NCBI GenBank assembly: GCA_015499985.1
Contig: JAAAUF010000531.1
Span: forward strand, 1-26,529
Direction: 5' to 3'
DNA length: 26,529 nucleotides
From: Haplosporangium gracile
Lineage: Eukaryota > Mortierellomycota > Mortierellomycetes > Mortierellales > Mortierellaceae
Position 1 is the stretch's first letter. Each line of letters opens with the position of its first letter. The translations under genes were made by a program, and so were the position numbers. The notes below the pieces were generated by a model that did not search any database, was not told the DNA's origin, and saw only the letters and a program-made list of their open reading frames with translations. Below are positions 1-9,454 of this stretch, piece after piece.

Positions 1-96
1 AAAAAAAAAAAAAAAGAGAGCCATGCTTATCAGGTATGTATCTTCGCCACAGTTCTGCCACACTTCTATCTTTCCATCCTCACCCGCTGTCTCCCT

Positions 97-1827
97 TCTT
101 GCATAAAGCTCTCACTCCTACTTTTCACCAAAATTTCCCTGCCAAATGTCATTCACCTCCAACAAGTCTTCTCCGAGAACGATGCCTCCTCTTCGAATCC
201 CGAGGTCACAGCTCGAAGCAAAGTAGCAGCTGCCATAACCGAAAGCAACTTACTAACACTTCAGCAGCAACAACAGCAAGAAGTGGAGCGAACAAATATT
301 CAGGAACACTTGTCGACCCAGCGAGACGAGATGGTCCCACTACTCAAAGCTATGCCGAAGGAGCTGAAATAATAGAGCGTGTCGTTGCAGAGTAGCATTG
401 CACCTTTCTTCTCCCTCGTTCATAGTATTCTCAATTCTCGATAGCACAGCACTTCACTGGAGCAGGAGATGATTCCACTTTAAGCCAAGCTGAGTGACCT
501 GCGGGACCGTGTAATCAGGCTGTGACGAATAGAGAAGATCAAGGAATTTCGGTTTTGGAGGAGACTTGATAGATGGAAGAACAAAAAGCGATTCGAGCAA
601 TTTGTAGCTAGGTCAGAGGTGGTCAAGGAGCAGAAGTAAATACACTTGGCGGAGCATCTCTCCTAGCCTTGCAAACCTTTTTCCTGCGACCTGTGTCCTC
701 TTTGAAGCCTTATTTTTTATCTCACACATTACTGATAGCTTTTCACTCTTCATCATTCGTTACTTCCCCTGCACACGTGAGTCTTCTTTTTTTCACGAAA
801 ATAGCACATGCTTCTTTGAATAAAAAAAAGGTCTTTTTTGTCTGCTTGATGCGATCACTGATTGACAGTGATGATGATGAACACATTCGGATAACAGACG
901 ACTGGCGAAAAAGGGGGCGCCGGAGTGTAGGAGTGGCCAATCAAAGGTGTATGCCCAAACCCCTGATGAACATCATGGACAACAACGATCGGATACAGCT
1001 GGAGAAGAAGGACGCGCTGGCAAGGAAGAAGAACGAGAGGGAGGAGGAGAACGTGGTGGACTCGGCGCTGGTGCGACTCAGAACCGACCACGTACATTTC
1101 CTTTGCACATTGTTTTTGAGGATCGATGGCCACAGCAAGAGCAACCTCAATACCAATCTCATCAAGTGCAGCCTCAACAGCAAGCACAACACATGCAAGA
1201 CGAAATGGGGCGAGAACTGCAACATCATCGACAGTTGCAACAACAGCAGCGGCGACATTAGCTGCTGCTGGCTCAAAAGATGACGGCGATATCGATGCGA
1301 GTGCAAAGTATGATGATGGCGATGAAGTAGTAGCAGCACCAGACTCTGCAAACTACGTCACATCTCCAACAGCAATAACAGCAACATCAGAGGCAGCAAC
1401 ATCAGAGGCAGCAGCATCAGCCATGCTTTTTCAACAAGCGAGAGGCCAAGGAGCACAAACTCCAGCAAGAACAGCAGTACGTACCGCAAGAGCCAGTGCC
1501 AGAAACATGAACACGACCAACAACAACGTCAGCGAACCTAGGAACGAACCTCCATCCATCAAGAACATGCGTCACTCCAGACTCGACTTTGCGAACTGCA
1601 GGAACAAGAGAAGGAGCTTGACCAGCTGGATCGCGAGGACCGTCTAAAAGAGAGCGAGCAGCGGATGCAATAGACTCGAGAGCAGTTGCAGTGGGCCCAG
1701 GATTGCCTCCAGCGTGTCGAGCAGAAGCAGCGACGACTCGAGAATGGACGCGATAGGGCTGGAGCAGCAGCGGATCTCACTCGAGTTTGCTCGGAAGCAA
1801 ATGATTCTTCCTCAGAAGCGGGTCTAG
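97..1827 (+). pseudogene. Decayed gene for a Gln-rich coiled-coil protein
   Basis: I do not recognise the parent family. Coding-like sequence runs through the region but changes frame and is cut by stops. Frame 1 (about 97-668) carries a poly-Gln stretch and charged helical sequence, with stops at 370, 373, 442, 481, 523, 637 and 664. Frame 3 is coding-like at about 870-1095. Frame 2 (about 1100-1508) is very Gln/His-rich, with stops at 1259, 1328, 1331, 1376 and 1508. Frame 3 resumes (about 1510-1748) as a coiled coil rich in Glu, Gln and Leu, with stops at 1539 and 1671. Frame 1 follows to the stop at 1825. Several stops sit inside CAG/CAA runs, so they look like former Gln codons. A GTGAGT at 777 and an AG at 868 could be the borders of an old intron. 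At least three frameshifts are needed. A misassembled live gene is the main alternative. Confidence 0.6.
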
Positions 1828-1916
1828 GGAAATCGTGGTTGAGAGAGGAACTTTGGCCAGCCGCCCATCGCCTCATACAAGCCTTAATAACACCAACACA
1901 TTGCAAAGCACAATAG

Positions 1917-3166
1917 GACTCGCTAATAAAATTATTTTCAGCCATACCTTTCTTCCTGGTAAGCATTTGGTGGTTCAAGCTCTTTATATTTCGTAATACC
2001 CTCACATGTTCCTATTGGTTGGCTGAGGCTGAGCCAAAAAGACGATTTGGCGAGGGCGATCCGTTCTACTTTTAGCTCGAGTGCCAGGAGGACGCGATTT
2101 ATGGTGAATGTGATAAAGCCGGCACGGCGTTTATTGGGGACTGTCAATCTGAGGATGTAGAAATACGCTAAATAGTTCAAATTCCTCGATCGGTGATGGA
2201 GAGTCGACCTCTGGTTCCGTTTTAATTTGGTGAGGATGAGCAATGCACCGCTCCGGTCCCTCCATGTTTGCAAAATCGTTTTGCGTTGGTGACGTCGCGG
2301 AGACCCAGATGCTCGTGTTGCTTCTGAATGGAGGAGGTGGAGGAGAACTTGACGATCCTCTTGGAAGTATTGAACATCTTTTGGCTTTTTTTTTTTTTTT
2401 TTCAAGCAGGTCGTAAACCTCGGATACGATAGGGGCAAAGAGACGCTATCTTGAGTCTATCACCAAGTGCCAAGAAAAAAAAAGCTTGTTGTTTGGCTGA
2501 GACACCGCGCCTTTTTTGTCAGAAAATCCTACAAAGGTTGAGATGTGTCGAATAAGGAAAAAGGCTTAGGAATTAGGGAAAGGATTCAGTTGGTTAATAT
2601 ATACTTGGTACTACTCATGTTTTTCTTTTTCATATCATCTTGTATCTTGTGCATACTTTTTTGGAACGAGAAGTGGATTGAGAAAAAAAGAGAAAAGGTC
2701 GTGGTGGGAATGAAAGAGTGGAAAGTGAGAGGCTACAGGACATGCCCTCATGACCTTCGGATATACTGGTTACCTGTGGCACCAATGATAGAATATGTGT
2801 GGTGTATTTATAGTCACCATTGTAGGAACACCAAGGAAACGTAGAAAAAGGTGTAGATCATATTTTTGCGCACCCATTCCTGGCAGTTCCAGACAATTGA
2901 GGTACTTGTTGTGATCGGAGCATTGTTCCTTTGAGAAGTGTAGTGGGTGATGTAGTATGTGGTCCGACGCTAGGAACAACGGACGAGACGAGCGTGACGG
3001 CTCCTTTTAGACGGTGGGCAAAAAAAGTGAGAAATTCAGGCACGGTGGGTGGTCCCAGCCCGTAAAAGCTAGTTGCCTATTTGAATCGACGCGTCTCTTG
3101 CGTCTTTTGTTTCTCTTCTTCTCTTTTCTCTTCCTCAACACACACTCAACGCTCATTCACACAATC
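1917..3166. other. Intergenic stretch, no supported gene
   Basis: This is 1.25 kb between the decayed gene and the next predicted start. It holds a T-run near 2387-2402 and, at its end, a pyrimidine-rich leader (about 3105-3160). The minus strand is open for 166 codons at 1938-2438 but has no internal Met and no recognisable domain. The plus strand at about 2030-2160 also reads as coding-like, but it is closed by stops. I see no TATA box, RNA gene or clear repeat. Confidence 0.5.
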
Positions 3167-4579
3167 ATGAACACATCAACCCCAGCACCATCACCACAAG
3201 GAATGACACCTTGCACCTGCCATTCACCACAGGCTCATCGCGCCCTCAACCCCATGTCAGACGGAATGTCATGCACTCCCATGGCAGTCCATCACTACAT
3301 TCATTATGTCCACCACTGCTCTCAAAGTGATGCTTTTCACTCAGCGCCTTGTCAAAACAACCTTCAAGAGCATCATACTCAACAATTGACACCCCAACAG
3401 CTTCCTCCTCCTATTCTTCAAACACAGTGGGGACACCAGTCATGCGTAGCTCAGTGGATTCCTCCCTCAGGATGCCGGCTTTCTTCATCCCTGCCAACTG
3501 GTCTCCCAGGGTACCGCCTTCCTTTGTCTCTACTTCCGTGTTTGTACAACCATCAATGCCAACATCCGCAAGTGCCCACTTGTCAGAACATAGTACGTAT
3601 GCGTCTCTTGTTCATTCTAATCGCTGCAAGACTTCTTGAAAGTAATATCTAAACTCTTAATTGTTTCCTTGTTCTTCTTTTACTATGTGGCCCGACTCAG
3701 ATCTCGCCTGATGACCCGCACCCCGATCAACCACAGCCCAATTGCACATCGGCGCACAAGGATCCCGCCCAGCCGGGGGCCTTGCCAGGCCAAGAACCAC
3801 ACAACGATAACGAGGCTGACAAGGGTCTGGGGCTGTCGACTGCTACTGACTGCAGTGGGATCACTGCAGATGGTCAGAGTTTCATTGCGACAGACCTCGG
3901 AGGTCCTTCAGCGACGAGTGCTGAGATGGCAGACCTGAAACAGCAGGAGAGCCAGGAAAGGTTGGAGGGGAGACGGAGGGAGATCTATGAGGCGAGGAGG
4001 AAGTATGCTTTGGAAAAGAACCTGGCAGCCTTTGAGATTGTCCGACGACGGTATATGTTACCCTCTGGTCAGCCGATGTTGAAGATTTTAGATAATGGCA
4101 AGGAGGTTGAAAGAAAAGAGGATGAAGGGGAGATGACGGTTTACGATTCAGATGAGGACGGCGGTGGAGACAACGACGACGAAGAGGAGATGCAGAGGTA
4201 CAACGACTTTGTCCAAGCAGCGGGCTACTCCAACGAACCTCTGGATTCCTCGGAGCACAAGATCCTGTCGACTTACTTGAGCAGCTATCTGCTCAGTCGA
4301 TTAGAGTACGCTCGTGCGATGAGGTTCGACATGAGGTTGGTTCGAACCAGCATGGCCGAAAAGATCCTGCTCTCGGTCAAAAACCAGAAGCGACTCTCTG
4401 AGACGTGGACGTGGAGTTGCCACAGATGGAGCCGGGAGATGAACGAGGCGATTTTGCACCACAAAAAGACGGACTCGCTTTGGAAGGCTCGTGTGGCTGT
4501 TCTTGATGATCGACTTGCCAAGTCCTGGCAGGAGAATGTTGAAGGAGCCAGACGGGATTTAGATTCCAGAGCTAAATAA
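3167..4579 (+). CDS. Uncharacterised protein, Cys/His-rich N-terminus plus charged coiled coil
   Basis: The model has two exons, 3167-3592 and 3701-4579, separated by a 108-bp intron with GTACGT donor and CTCAG acceptor. The join keeps phase 0 and gives 434 aa. The start is the first ATG in the open frame and lies just after a pyrimidine-rich leader. Residues 1-142 are rich in Pro, Ser, His and Cys. Residues 219-259 form a charged, probably coiled-coil segment. Residues 290-305 are strongly acidic. The C-terminal 120 residues look helical, with several Trp and Arg. I recognise no catalytic motif or family, and no function is proposed. The stop codon overlaps an AATAAA (4575-4580). A competing Ser/Thr-rich frame is open from about 3337 to 3592, so the N-terminal exon is less certain than the C-terminal one. 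Confidence 0.6.
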
Positions 4580-5123
4580 AAGAACAAAAAGACTATTTGT
4601 CTTCTTTTTTGTGTTTAAAGCGTTGTGGTTCTAATTTGATCAAAGTACAGCGGATATAATCAGTGTCAATGGGAAATAGAGAGAGAAGGAAAGGGAGGGA
4701 GTCAGAACACCAAATGGCACGCGATGTGTAAACAAGGTTGCCTCGCATACTTAGATCCTAAGCGCATCCTCGCGGACGACTGTTATCATATGTATAGCAT
4801 TGGTTTTCATCATATTTCTGAAATACAGAAGGTTCATTACCGTTTTGAGGTTTGCAAGTCACTCGGCTTTAAAGGGCGCTGCTGTCTGTTCCCAATTGGA
4901 GTGTCAAAAGGGCTCAAATGAAGAATGTTTTTCTTATGGGTACAATGTTTTTTGTCGGAGAGACACCGCTCTTTTGCGTCTTTGTGCGGCCGTGAATTCG
5001 ACTCCTCCATAAACCAATCGCTCGCAGAACAACAACTTAAAAGCAGTCTTTTTTTTGTCCATTTGTCCCTTGCATGCAAGTTTATTGCTTCGATTCAGTT
5101 TGCTCATATCTTTATTGTTCGTT
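4580..5123. other. Convergent intergenic region
   Basis: This is the 3' space between the unknown plus-strand gene and the minus-strand SET gene. TTTATT at 5111-5116 reads AATAAA on the minus strand, 8 nt past the SET stop, and is its likely polyadenylation signal. A 65-codon ATG ORF at 4724-4921 has several Cys but no recognisable feature. I do not call it a gene. Confidence 0.5.
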
Positions 5124-6278
5124 CTAGTCGTCGGTATCACTAGGAACATCCTTCCCATCCTCCAGATCAGTATCCCACCCATCCTCCCACTCCTCTCCCT
5201 CTACCGGAACCCCCCTCGACTTCCAATAGGCCTTCCCATAAGTACAAACTATCTCTTCCCCCCTCCGAATAAATTTCAATACCTTACACCCCATCCTCAC
5301 CTGCCCCGTTTCCTCATCCCGATACAAATCCCACCCCACATTGGGCCCTTGGGATTGAGTTCGGATCCTTCGGAAATCGTTCACGAAACGACCGTGGTTA
5401 CCGTGGGCCGAGGCGTCGAGATTGAGATCGTTGGAGAGGTAGAGGGTATGATCTGAATCTGGGTCTGCGTGTTCGTCCGGGACGACGAGGGAAATGTAGT
5501 CGAGGAGGTGGCAGCCGGGGCGGAGGTTTTTTGTAGCGAAGAGACCGTAGGAGCCCAGGACTGGGTGCGTGGGTGGACCAGTGATTAATCGGATCTCGTA
5601 CGGCAGTGGTCGTTGTTGTTGTGTAGCTGATGTTGTCGATTGGTCCAAAGAAGGAGTTAGAGAGAGAAAAGAGGTGTCCGGGGATGAGGAGGGCAATGAC
5701 AAAGATGCCCTAGGAGCGCTGACGGCTGGCGAGAAGGCGATGGTCGGTTGCGGGTCTGCTAGGTTGACGGCAGCTAAAAGGGAGGACGACAGATCCATTG
5801 CTGACACGGATGCGGGGGGTACAACACCCTGACGATCGGACAACGGCACCGACGGCAGATACCCTGCAATTGCATGTCCCAAGGGGATATCATCATACTC
5901 GACCTCCAGCTCATTTCTTTCCTCTTCTTCTTCCCATTCCTCCTTCTCGTTGCCAGGGCCCTCCTTCGACTCGAGTCCTCCTCCAGTCGCATGGTTCTTG
6001 GTTTGCTCGGACAGTTTCCTTCGTCTGCCTTGGACAAGGTCGAGGACTGATGCAGAGATGGACGGATGATACTCGTAGTCAACGAGGTACTTGACGTGTT
6101 TCGGCCAGTTGATCGGTAGCAGACCTGGATCGATCTCTGATACATGACCTCCACCTCCTCCTCCTCCTCCTCCTCCTTGGGGAAGTGGAGGAGACTGCGA
6201 AGATACCGGCGTCGCCTCCTGAACCTGCGACCGTGCAGGATGTGAGGTATCTTGAGGCAACCGAACGTCTTTATCCAT
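5124..6278 (-). CDS. SET-domain protein, putative lysine methyltransferase
   Basis: This is one uninterrupted exon of 384 aa starting at ATG 6278-6276. The SET fold occupies about residues 228-352. It opens with the GSYGLFATKNLRPG block (242-255). The family's Asn-His block appears as HGNHGRFVND (292-301). The C-terminal EEIVCTYGKAYW block (341-352) supplies the Tyr/Gly positions that in this family line the S-adenosylmethionine and lysine sites. N-terminal to the domain are a ten-Gly run (35-44), an acidic stretch (about 111-129) and Ser/Pro-rich low complexity. The tail is acidic. No Cys-rich pre-SET or post-SET zinc cluster is visible, so the substrate (histone or other protein) cannot be named. 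It diverges from LSM7 across 286 bp. The long plus-strand ORFs under it are composition shadows. Confidence 0.85.
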   Translation of the reverse strand: MDKDVRLPQDTSHPARSQVQEATPVSSQSPPLPQGGGGGGGGGGHVSEIDPGLLPINWPKHVKYLVDYEYHPSISASVLDLVQGRRRKLSEQTKNHATGGGLESKEGPGNEKEEWEEEEERNELEVEYDDIPLGHAIAGYLPSVPLSDRQGVVPPASVSAMDLSSSLLAAVNLADPQPTIAFSPAVSAPRASLSLPSSSPDTSFLSLTPSLDQSTTSATQQQRPLPYEIRLITGPPTHPVLGSYGLFATKNLRPGCHLLDYISLVVPDEHADPDSDHTLYLSNDLNLDASAHGNHGRFVNDFRRIRTQSQGPNVGWDLYRDEETGQVRMGCKVLKFIRRGEEIVCTYGKAYWKSRGVPVEGEEWEDGWDTDLEDGKDVPSDTDD

Positions 6279-6564
6279 AGGTTGTTAGACGACAGTCGAT
6301 TGATAGATAGGTAGATATACAATCAAGCGTGGAAACAAGAGAGAAGAATGCAAACAGCGTAAAGAATCGAAGCGCGAGCCCAAAAAAAACAAAAAGAGAA
6401 AAAAATCGAAGGGCAAACCAAAAAAAAAAAAAAAAAAGAAGAGTGCCCAAAAATGAACGTGGCTTAGAAAAGCCTTTCAAACACAGCGTTACTTCCAGTG
6501 AACAGGACCCATCACACATTCAACCTTTTATTCTTTCAGCACTCTCAACAAACACAAAACAGAC
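6279..6564. promoter_or_regulatory. Shared divergent promoter region of SET gene and LSM7
   Basis: These 286 bp separate the start codons of two divergent genes. The segment is rich in A on the plus strand, including a long A-run at about 6420-6437. No TATA box is obvious. A bidirectional promoter is inferred from the geometry only. Confidence 0.4.
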
Positions 6565-7684
6565 ATGTCAGACAGAGTAAGGTCACCTATGGCATCACAT
6601 GGGAGCAAAAAAAGGCGACATGAGCAGGACTTCCTTTTAAGACCCAAATGGGAATTGAGAAGACATCAGGAAGGCGGGTCGAGTCAAGAGCGATGACGCC
6701 CACAGCTAACGAGAAGTGGCAGACAATCAATTGAGACAGCCAGGACAACTCACGTAACGTCACGTAGCGTAAAGTAACGTCGGCTTTGAAGGTTGAGCCA
6801 GCAGGAGGAAGAAGTCAATATGGCAAAAGAAAGGGCAAATCAAACCACCAGAAGACTCATGGACTTTTATCGGAGATAGACTCAGCGTACTTTCTTTCTT
6901 CAGGACACCTGCCACAAGCAAAAAGATATAATTCAGTTGAGACAAATTGCCTTCGCAGAAAACTGCATAACGTCGACACAGGAAGAAAGTAACTCATACC
7001 ATTGTTATCTCCCTTGAACTTCAAATTAGCCAAGAGGCGGATATAACGGACGTGGAGGCGGAGGACGCGGCGGTGGTGGTGGTGGTGGTGGAGGCGGACG
7101 CGGAGGACACCAGGGAGGCGGACGTGGCGGTGGACGTGGAGGCGGAAACTCTTCACACACCGAGCGTCCTAAGAAGGAATCGATCCTCGACCTCGGGAAG
7201 TATATGGATCAAAAGATCCGTGTCAAATACAGCGGCGGTCGCGAAGGTAATAACAAAGAATATTCATTACAAGAGTATGCCTTTTTTTTCGTTAATGGTG
7301 TGAAGATATGTTTTTTAATATCTGCCTTTATATTGTATATTGCGTCATAGTCATTGGAACGTTGAAGGGTTATGATCCTTTGTTGAACTTGGTTCTTGAC
7401 GAGACCGAGGAGTGCTTGAGAGGTAAATCGATTGATCCAACAAGCGTCAATTGCACAGGATTGAAGAAAGAAAAAAAGAAAGAAAAAGCCATCAAGGACT
7501 GCAATATCTCACCACGCGCTTATTTTTCTCGCAAATAGATCCAGAAGATGGTCGCTTGTTGAACCAGACCAGGACTTTGGGTTTGGTAGTTTGCCGTGGA
7601 CCCTCCGTCATCTTGATCTCCCCCATGGACGGTACCTTGGAGATTGCCAACCCCTTCGTCCAAGAGGAGGAAGCCGTCATTTAA
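6565..7684 (+). CDS. LSM7: LSm7, subunit of the Lsm1-7 / Lsm2-8 RNA-binding rings
   Basis: The protein is an Sm-like subunit. Family knowledge places it in the Lsm2-8 ring on U6 snRNA 3' ends in the nucleus and in the Lsm1-7 ring for cytoplasmic decapping and mRNA decay. There are four exons: 6565-6576, 7030-7246, 7351-7422 and 7539-7684. Introns are 453, 104 and 116 bp, all GT-AG and in phase, giving 148 aa. The first exon encodes only Met-Ser-Asp-Arg. Residues 5-43 are a Gly/Arg-rich RGG-type extension. The Sm domain follows, with KKESILDLGKYMDQKIRVKY (Sm1 start), LKGYDPLLNLVLDETEE, and the Sm2 motif LGLVVCRGPSVILISP. Animal LSm7 is about 103 aa, so the extra length is the N-terminal extension. 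Identity is very secure. The 12-nt first exon rests on phase and splice signals. Confidence 0.93.
6577..7029 (+). other. LSM7 intron 1 (453 bp) with a 10-bp tandem repeat
   Basis: The intron runs from the GTAAGG donor to the AATTAG acceptor. At 6751-6780 it holds three tandem 10-mers (CACGTAACGT, CACGTAGCGT, AAAGTAACGT), which create a cluster of ACGT cores. The rest shows nothing recognisable. Confidence 0.7.
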
Positions 7685-8118
7685 AACAAACGTTAAAAGA
7701 TCATACAGACAAACAAACAAATACAACATGATACGTTTTTTTTCTTTCAATACAAGCAAAAATGGAACCGAACAAACACACTTGCTCAAACGTCCGTGGA
7801 CCATTATTCAACAACAGATAATGTACTCTTTCGGGCTGACTCTTTGACGTATATCTTTTACTTCGTCGTCGCAGTGTCGATCGCATTTGAGATATATAAA
7901 AAAAAAAACGTTCTTATGGAGAATCATGGTTATTCTAAGAGTAGTTTTTATTTTGAGAACAACACGCGTTTCGATAAAGATCTGAGGACGCTGTATTTTT
8001 CAAGTCATAGTGGTGTTATCGGTCGTCGTCGTCGCTAGTTGTAGTGGATGTAGGGTAGGCGGTGATAGGTAGTTGGTTGGTGGTTGGTGAGTTGTTGTTG
8101 TTTTTCATCTCTCTTCTT
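7685..8118. other. Convergent 3' region between LSM7 and NDUFA1
   Basis: This region is the 3' flank of both genes. It contains short homopolymer runs and a small GTC repeat near 8022-8036. No gene or RNA is recognised. Confidence 0.5.
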
Positions 8119-9282
8119 TTACAGATGCTCCTTCTCCAAGCTCCAGGCACTGCTAGTCGAGAACGCCGAAGGTGCCGCCGCTTGGTGCTAATTGATCCAT
8201 GCAAGAAAAAACCCGGTCGGTGTCAGATCAAAGTCACATATAACCAAGCAAAACAAGAAGAAAAACGACTATAATGCGATCGATCTCTAGATCTGGTAGT
8301 TCCATTTGAGCTTGAGCAGACTTACTGTTTGACCACGCTGAGTTCCTGTAAGGCGGTAGTCGCGATCCAACATGACTCTGTCCCAACGGTCAAGACCGAA
8401 TCTTGGGGGCTAGCATCGCAGTTGTCAAAAAACAATACAAAGAGAGTGTCAATTGCTGTCAAAGTCGAGTACTAAGTATTGTGAGTGTGTTTTTAAAGCC
8501 ATTCCGCGGTGGTATACGTTGTTGCTTGTTAGTGATCGATTGTGCGACCCTGATCAAGGTCGGATTGGGCGGAGCAAACGCGCTTTATCCGTGTACCAAA
8601 TTGATTGGTCTGCCGCTATCAATCCTGCACTCTTCACAGCCAACAAAGCTGTGGCTCCAGATTCCGTAGATCAAAAAAGTGAACATATCCCGGTCTTGGT
8701 GAATTTCAGCAGTATGCTGTTCGTATTCTGTTTGGTCGTTCCGGAGGAGCAATGGAGAGCGACCAATGTTCTGGTCCCTCCTCCTCTTTGGGTAAGCTCT
8801 GTGTGAAACGGGTACAATATCCTGATCTGGTCGTTTGTCTCCTGCTTCCAACTTGCTGTTGTAGATAATAAGATGCCGTGTCCAGTTCAAAGCAGCTGTT
8901 CCCGTCGTCGTGTAGATGTGTCGTTGTCGTCGAATGATTGTGGGTCGAGTGTCGAGTTATGTACCTGGCCCTCGTTGAGGCTGGTCTTAAGCTTCTGGAA
9001 AAGGAGACCGGAGACACCGAAGAAACCGGTGATCAAACTACAATGGAGGGAACAATATTAGGTGAGATTAGATATCTGAAGAGATAGATGGAAGGCGTGG
9101 GATGTGTCGAATGGTAGAGTTTGTTTGGAGGTCCTCATGCTGAACAGATCAGCACGCGCAAAAAAAGTGTGATGAAAAGTGTCCAGTTGGCGTGAACGAG
9201 AAAAATAGACATTTGGTTGAGAGAGCAAGAGGGTAGTGGTGGTTTACCCAAGGGGAATCAAGGCCTCGAATGGGACTGGCAT
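8119..9282 (-). CDS. NDUFA1: NADH:ubiquinone oxidoreductase subunit NDUFA1 (MWFE)
   Basis: This is a small accessory subunit in the membrane arm of mitochondrial complex I. No long ORF shows it. It is built from four minus-strand exons: 9282-9248, 9037-8965, 8409-8326 and 8187-8119. Introns are 210, 555 and 138 bp, all GT-AG, and every join keeps phase, giving 86 aa. Exon 1 starts MPVPFEALIPLG, the typical fungal N-terminus. Exon 2 supplies the single transmembrane helix (about residues 8-26). Exon 3 holds the family block PPRFGLDRWDRVMLDRDYRL then TGTQRGQT. Exon 4 ends in SAWSLEKEHL. If the last intron were retained, an in-frame stop would follow 17 codons after RGQT, at 8291-8289. The spliced ending fits the family better. 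Length and single-helix layout match NDUFA1. Identity is strong, and borders were chosen by phase. Confidence 0.9.
8410..8964 (-). other. NDUFA1 intron 2 (555 bp)
   Basis: This intron is nearly twice the length of the NDUFA1 coding sequence, with a GTACAT donor at 8964 and a GCTAG acceptor ending at 8410. Overlapping ORFs on both strands have no recognisable domains. No repeat or RNA motif was seen. Confidence 0.6.
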
Positions 9283-9454
9283 GGCTGTGTGAGTTGTTGA
9301 TGTGAGTGGAGAAAGTGAGAAGTGGAGTTTCACTGGACACACTCCAAAAAAAAACCGACCAAGATCATCTTCCAACATCTCTCCGACCTAAAGCCGAAAG
9401 CCTGAAATGACACGTCACAGAAAAATTCCGGATCGTGAAATTAAGGAGAATAGT

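Noticed and set aside
97..1827. Reassigned stop codons (TAA/TAG read as Gln) to explain the broken gene
   Set aside because: Every confident gene in the window ends at TAA or TAG exactly where its family ends, and frameshifts are also needed here, so decay is the better explanation.
1938..2438. 166-codon open frame on the minus strand
   Set aside because: It has no ATG start and no internal Met, includes a Lys run from a T homopolymer, and shows no domain. The opposite strand is equally coding-like in places, so no gene is called.
4330..4352. GGTTCGAACC resembling a tRNA T-arm
   Set aside because: It is inside the coding exon of the unknown gene, with no A box or acceptor stem around it.
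4724..4921. 65-codon ATG ORF with several Cys
   Set aside because: It has no signal peptide, no regular Cys spacing, no promoter and no similarity I recognise, and lies in a convergent 3' region.
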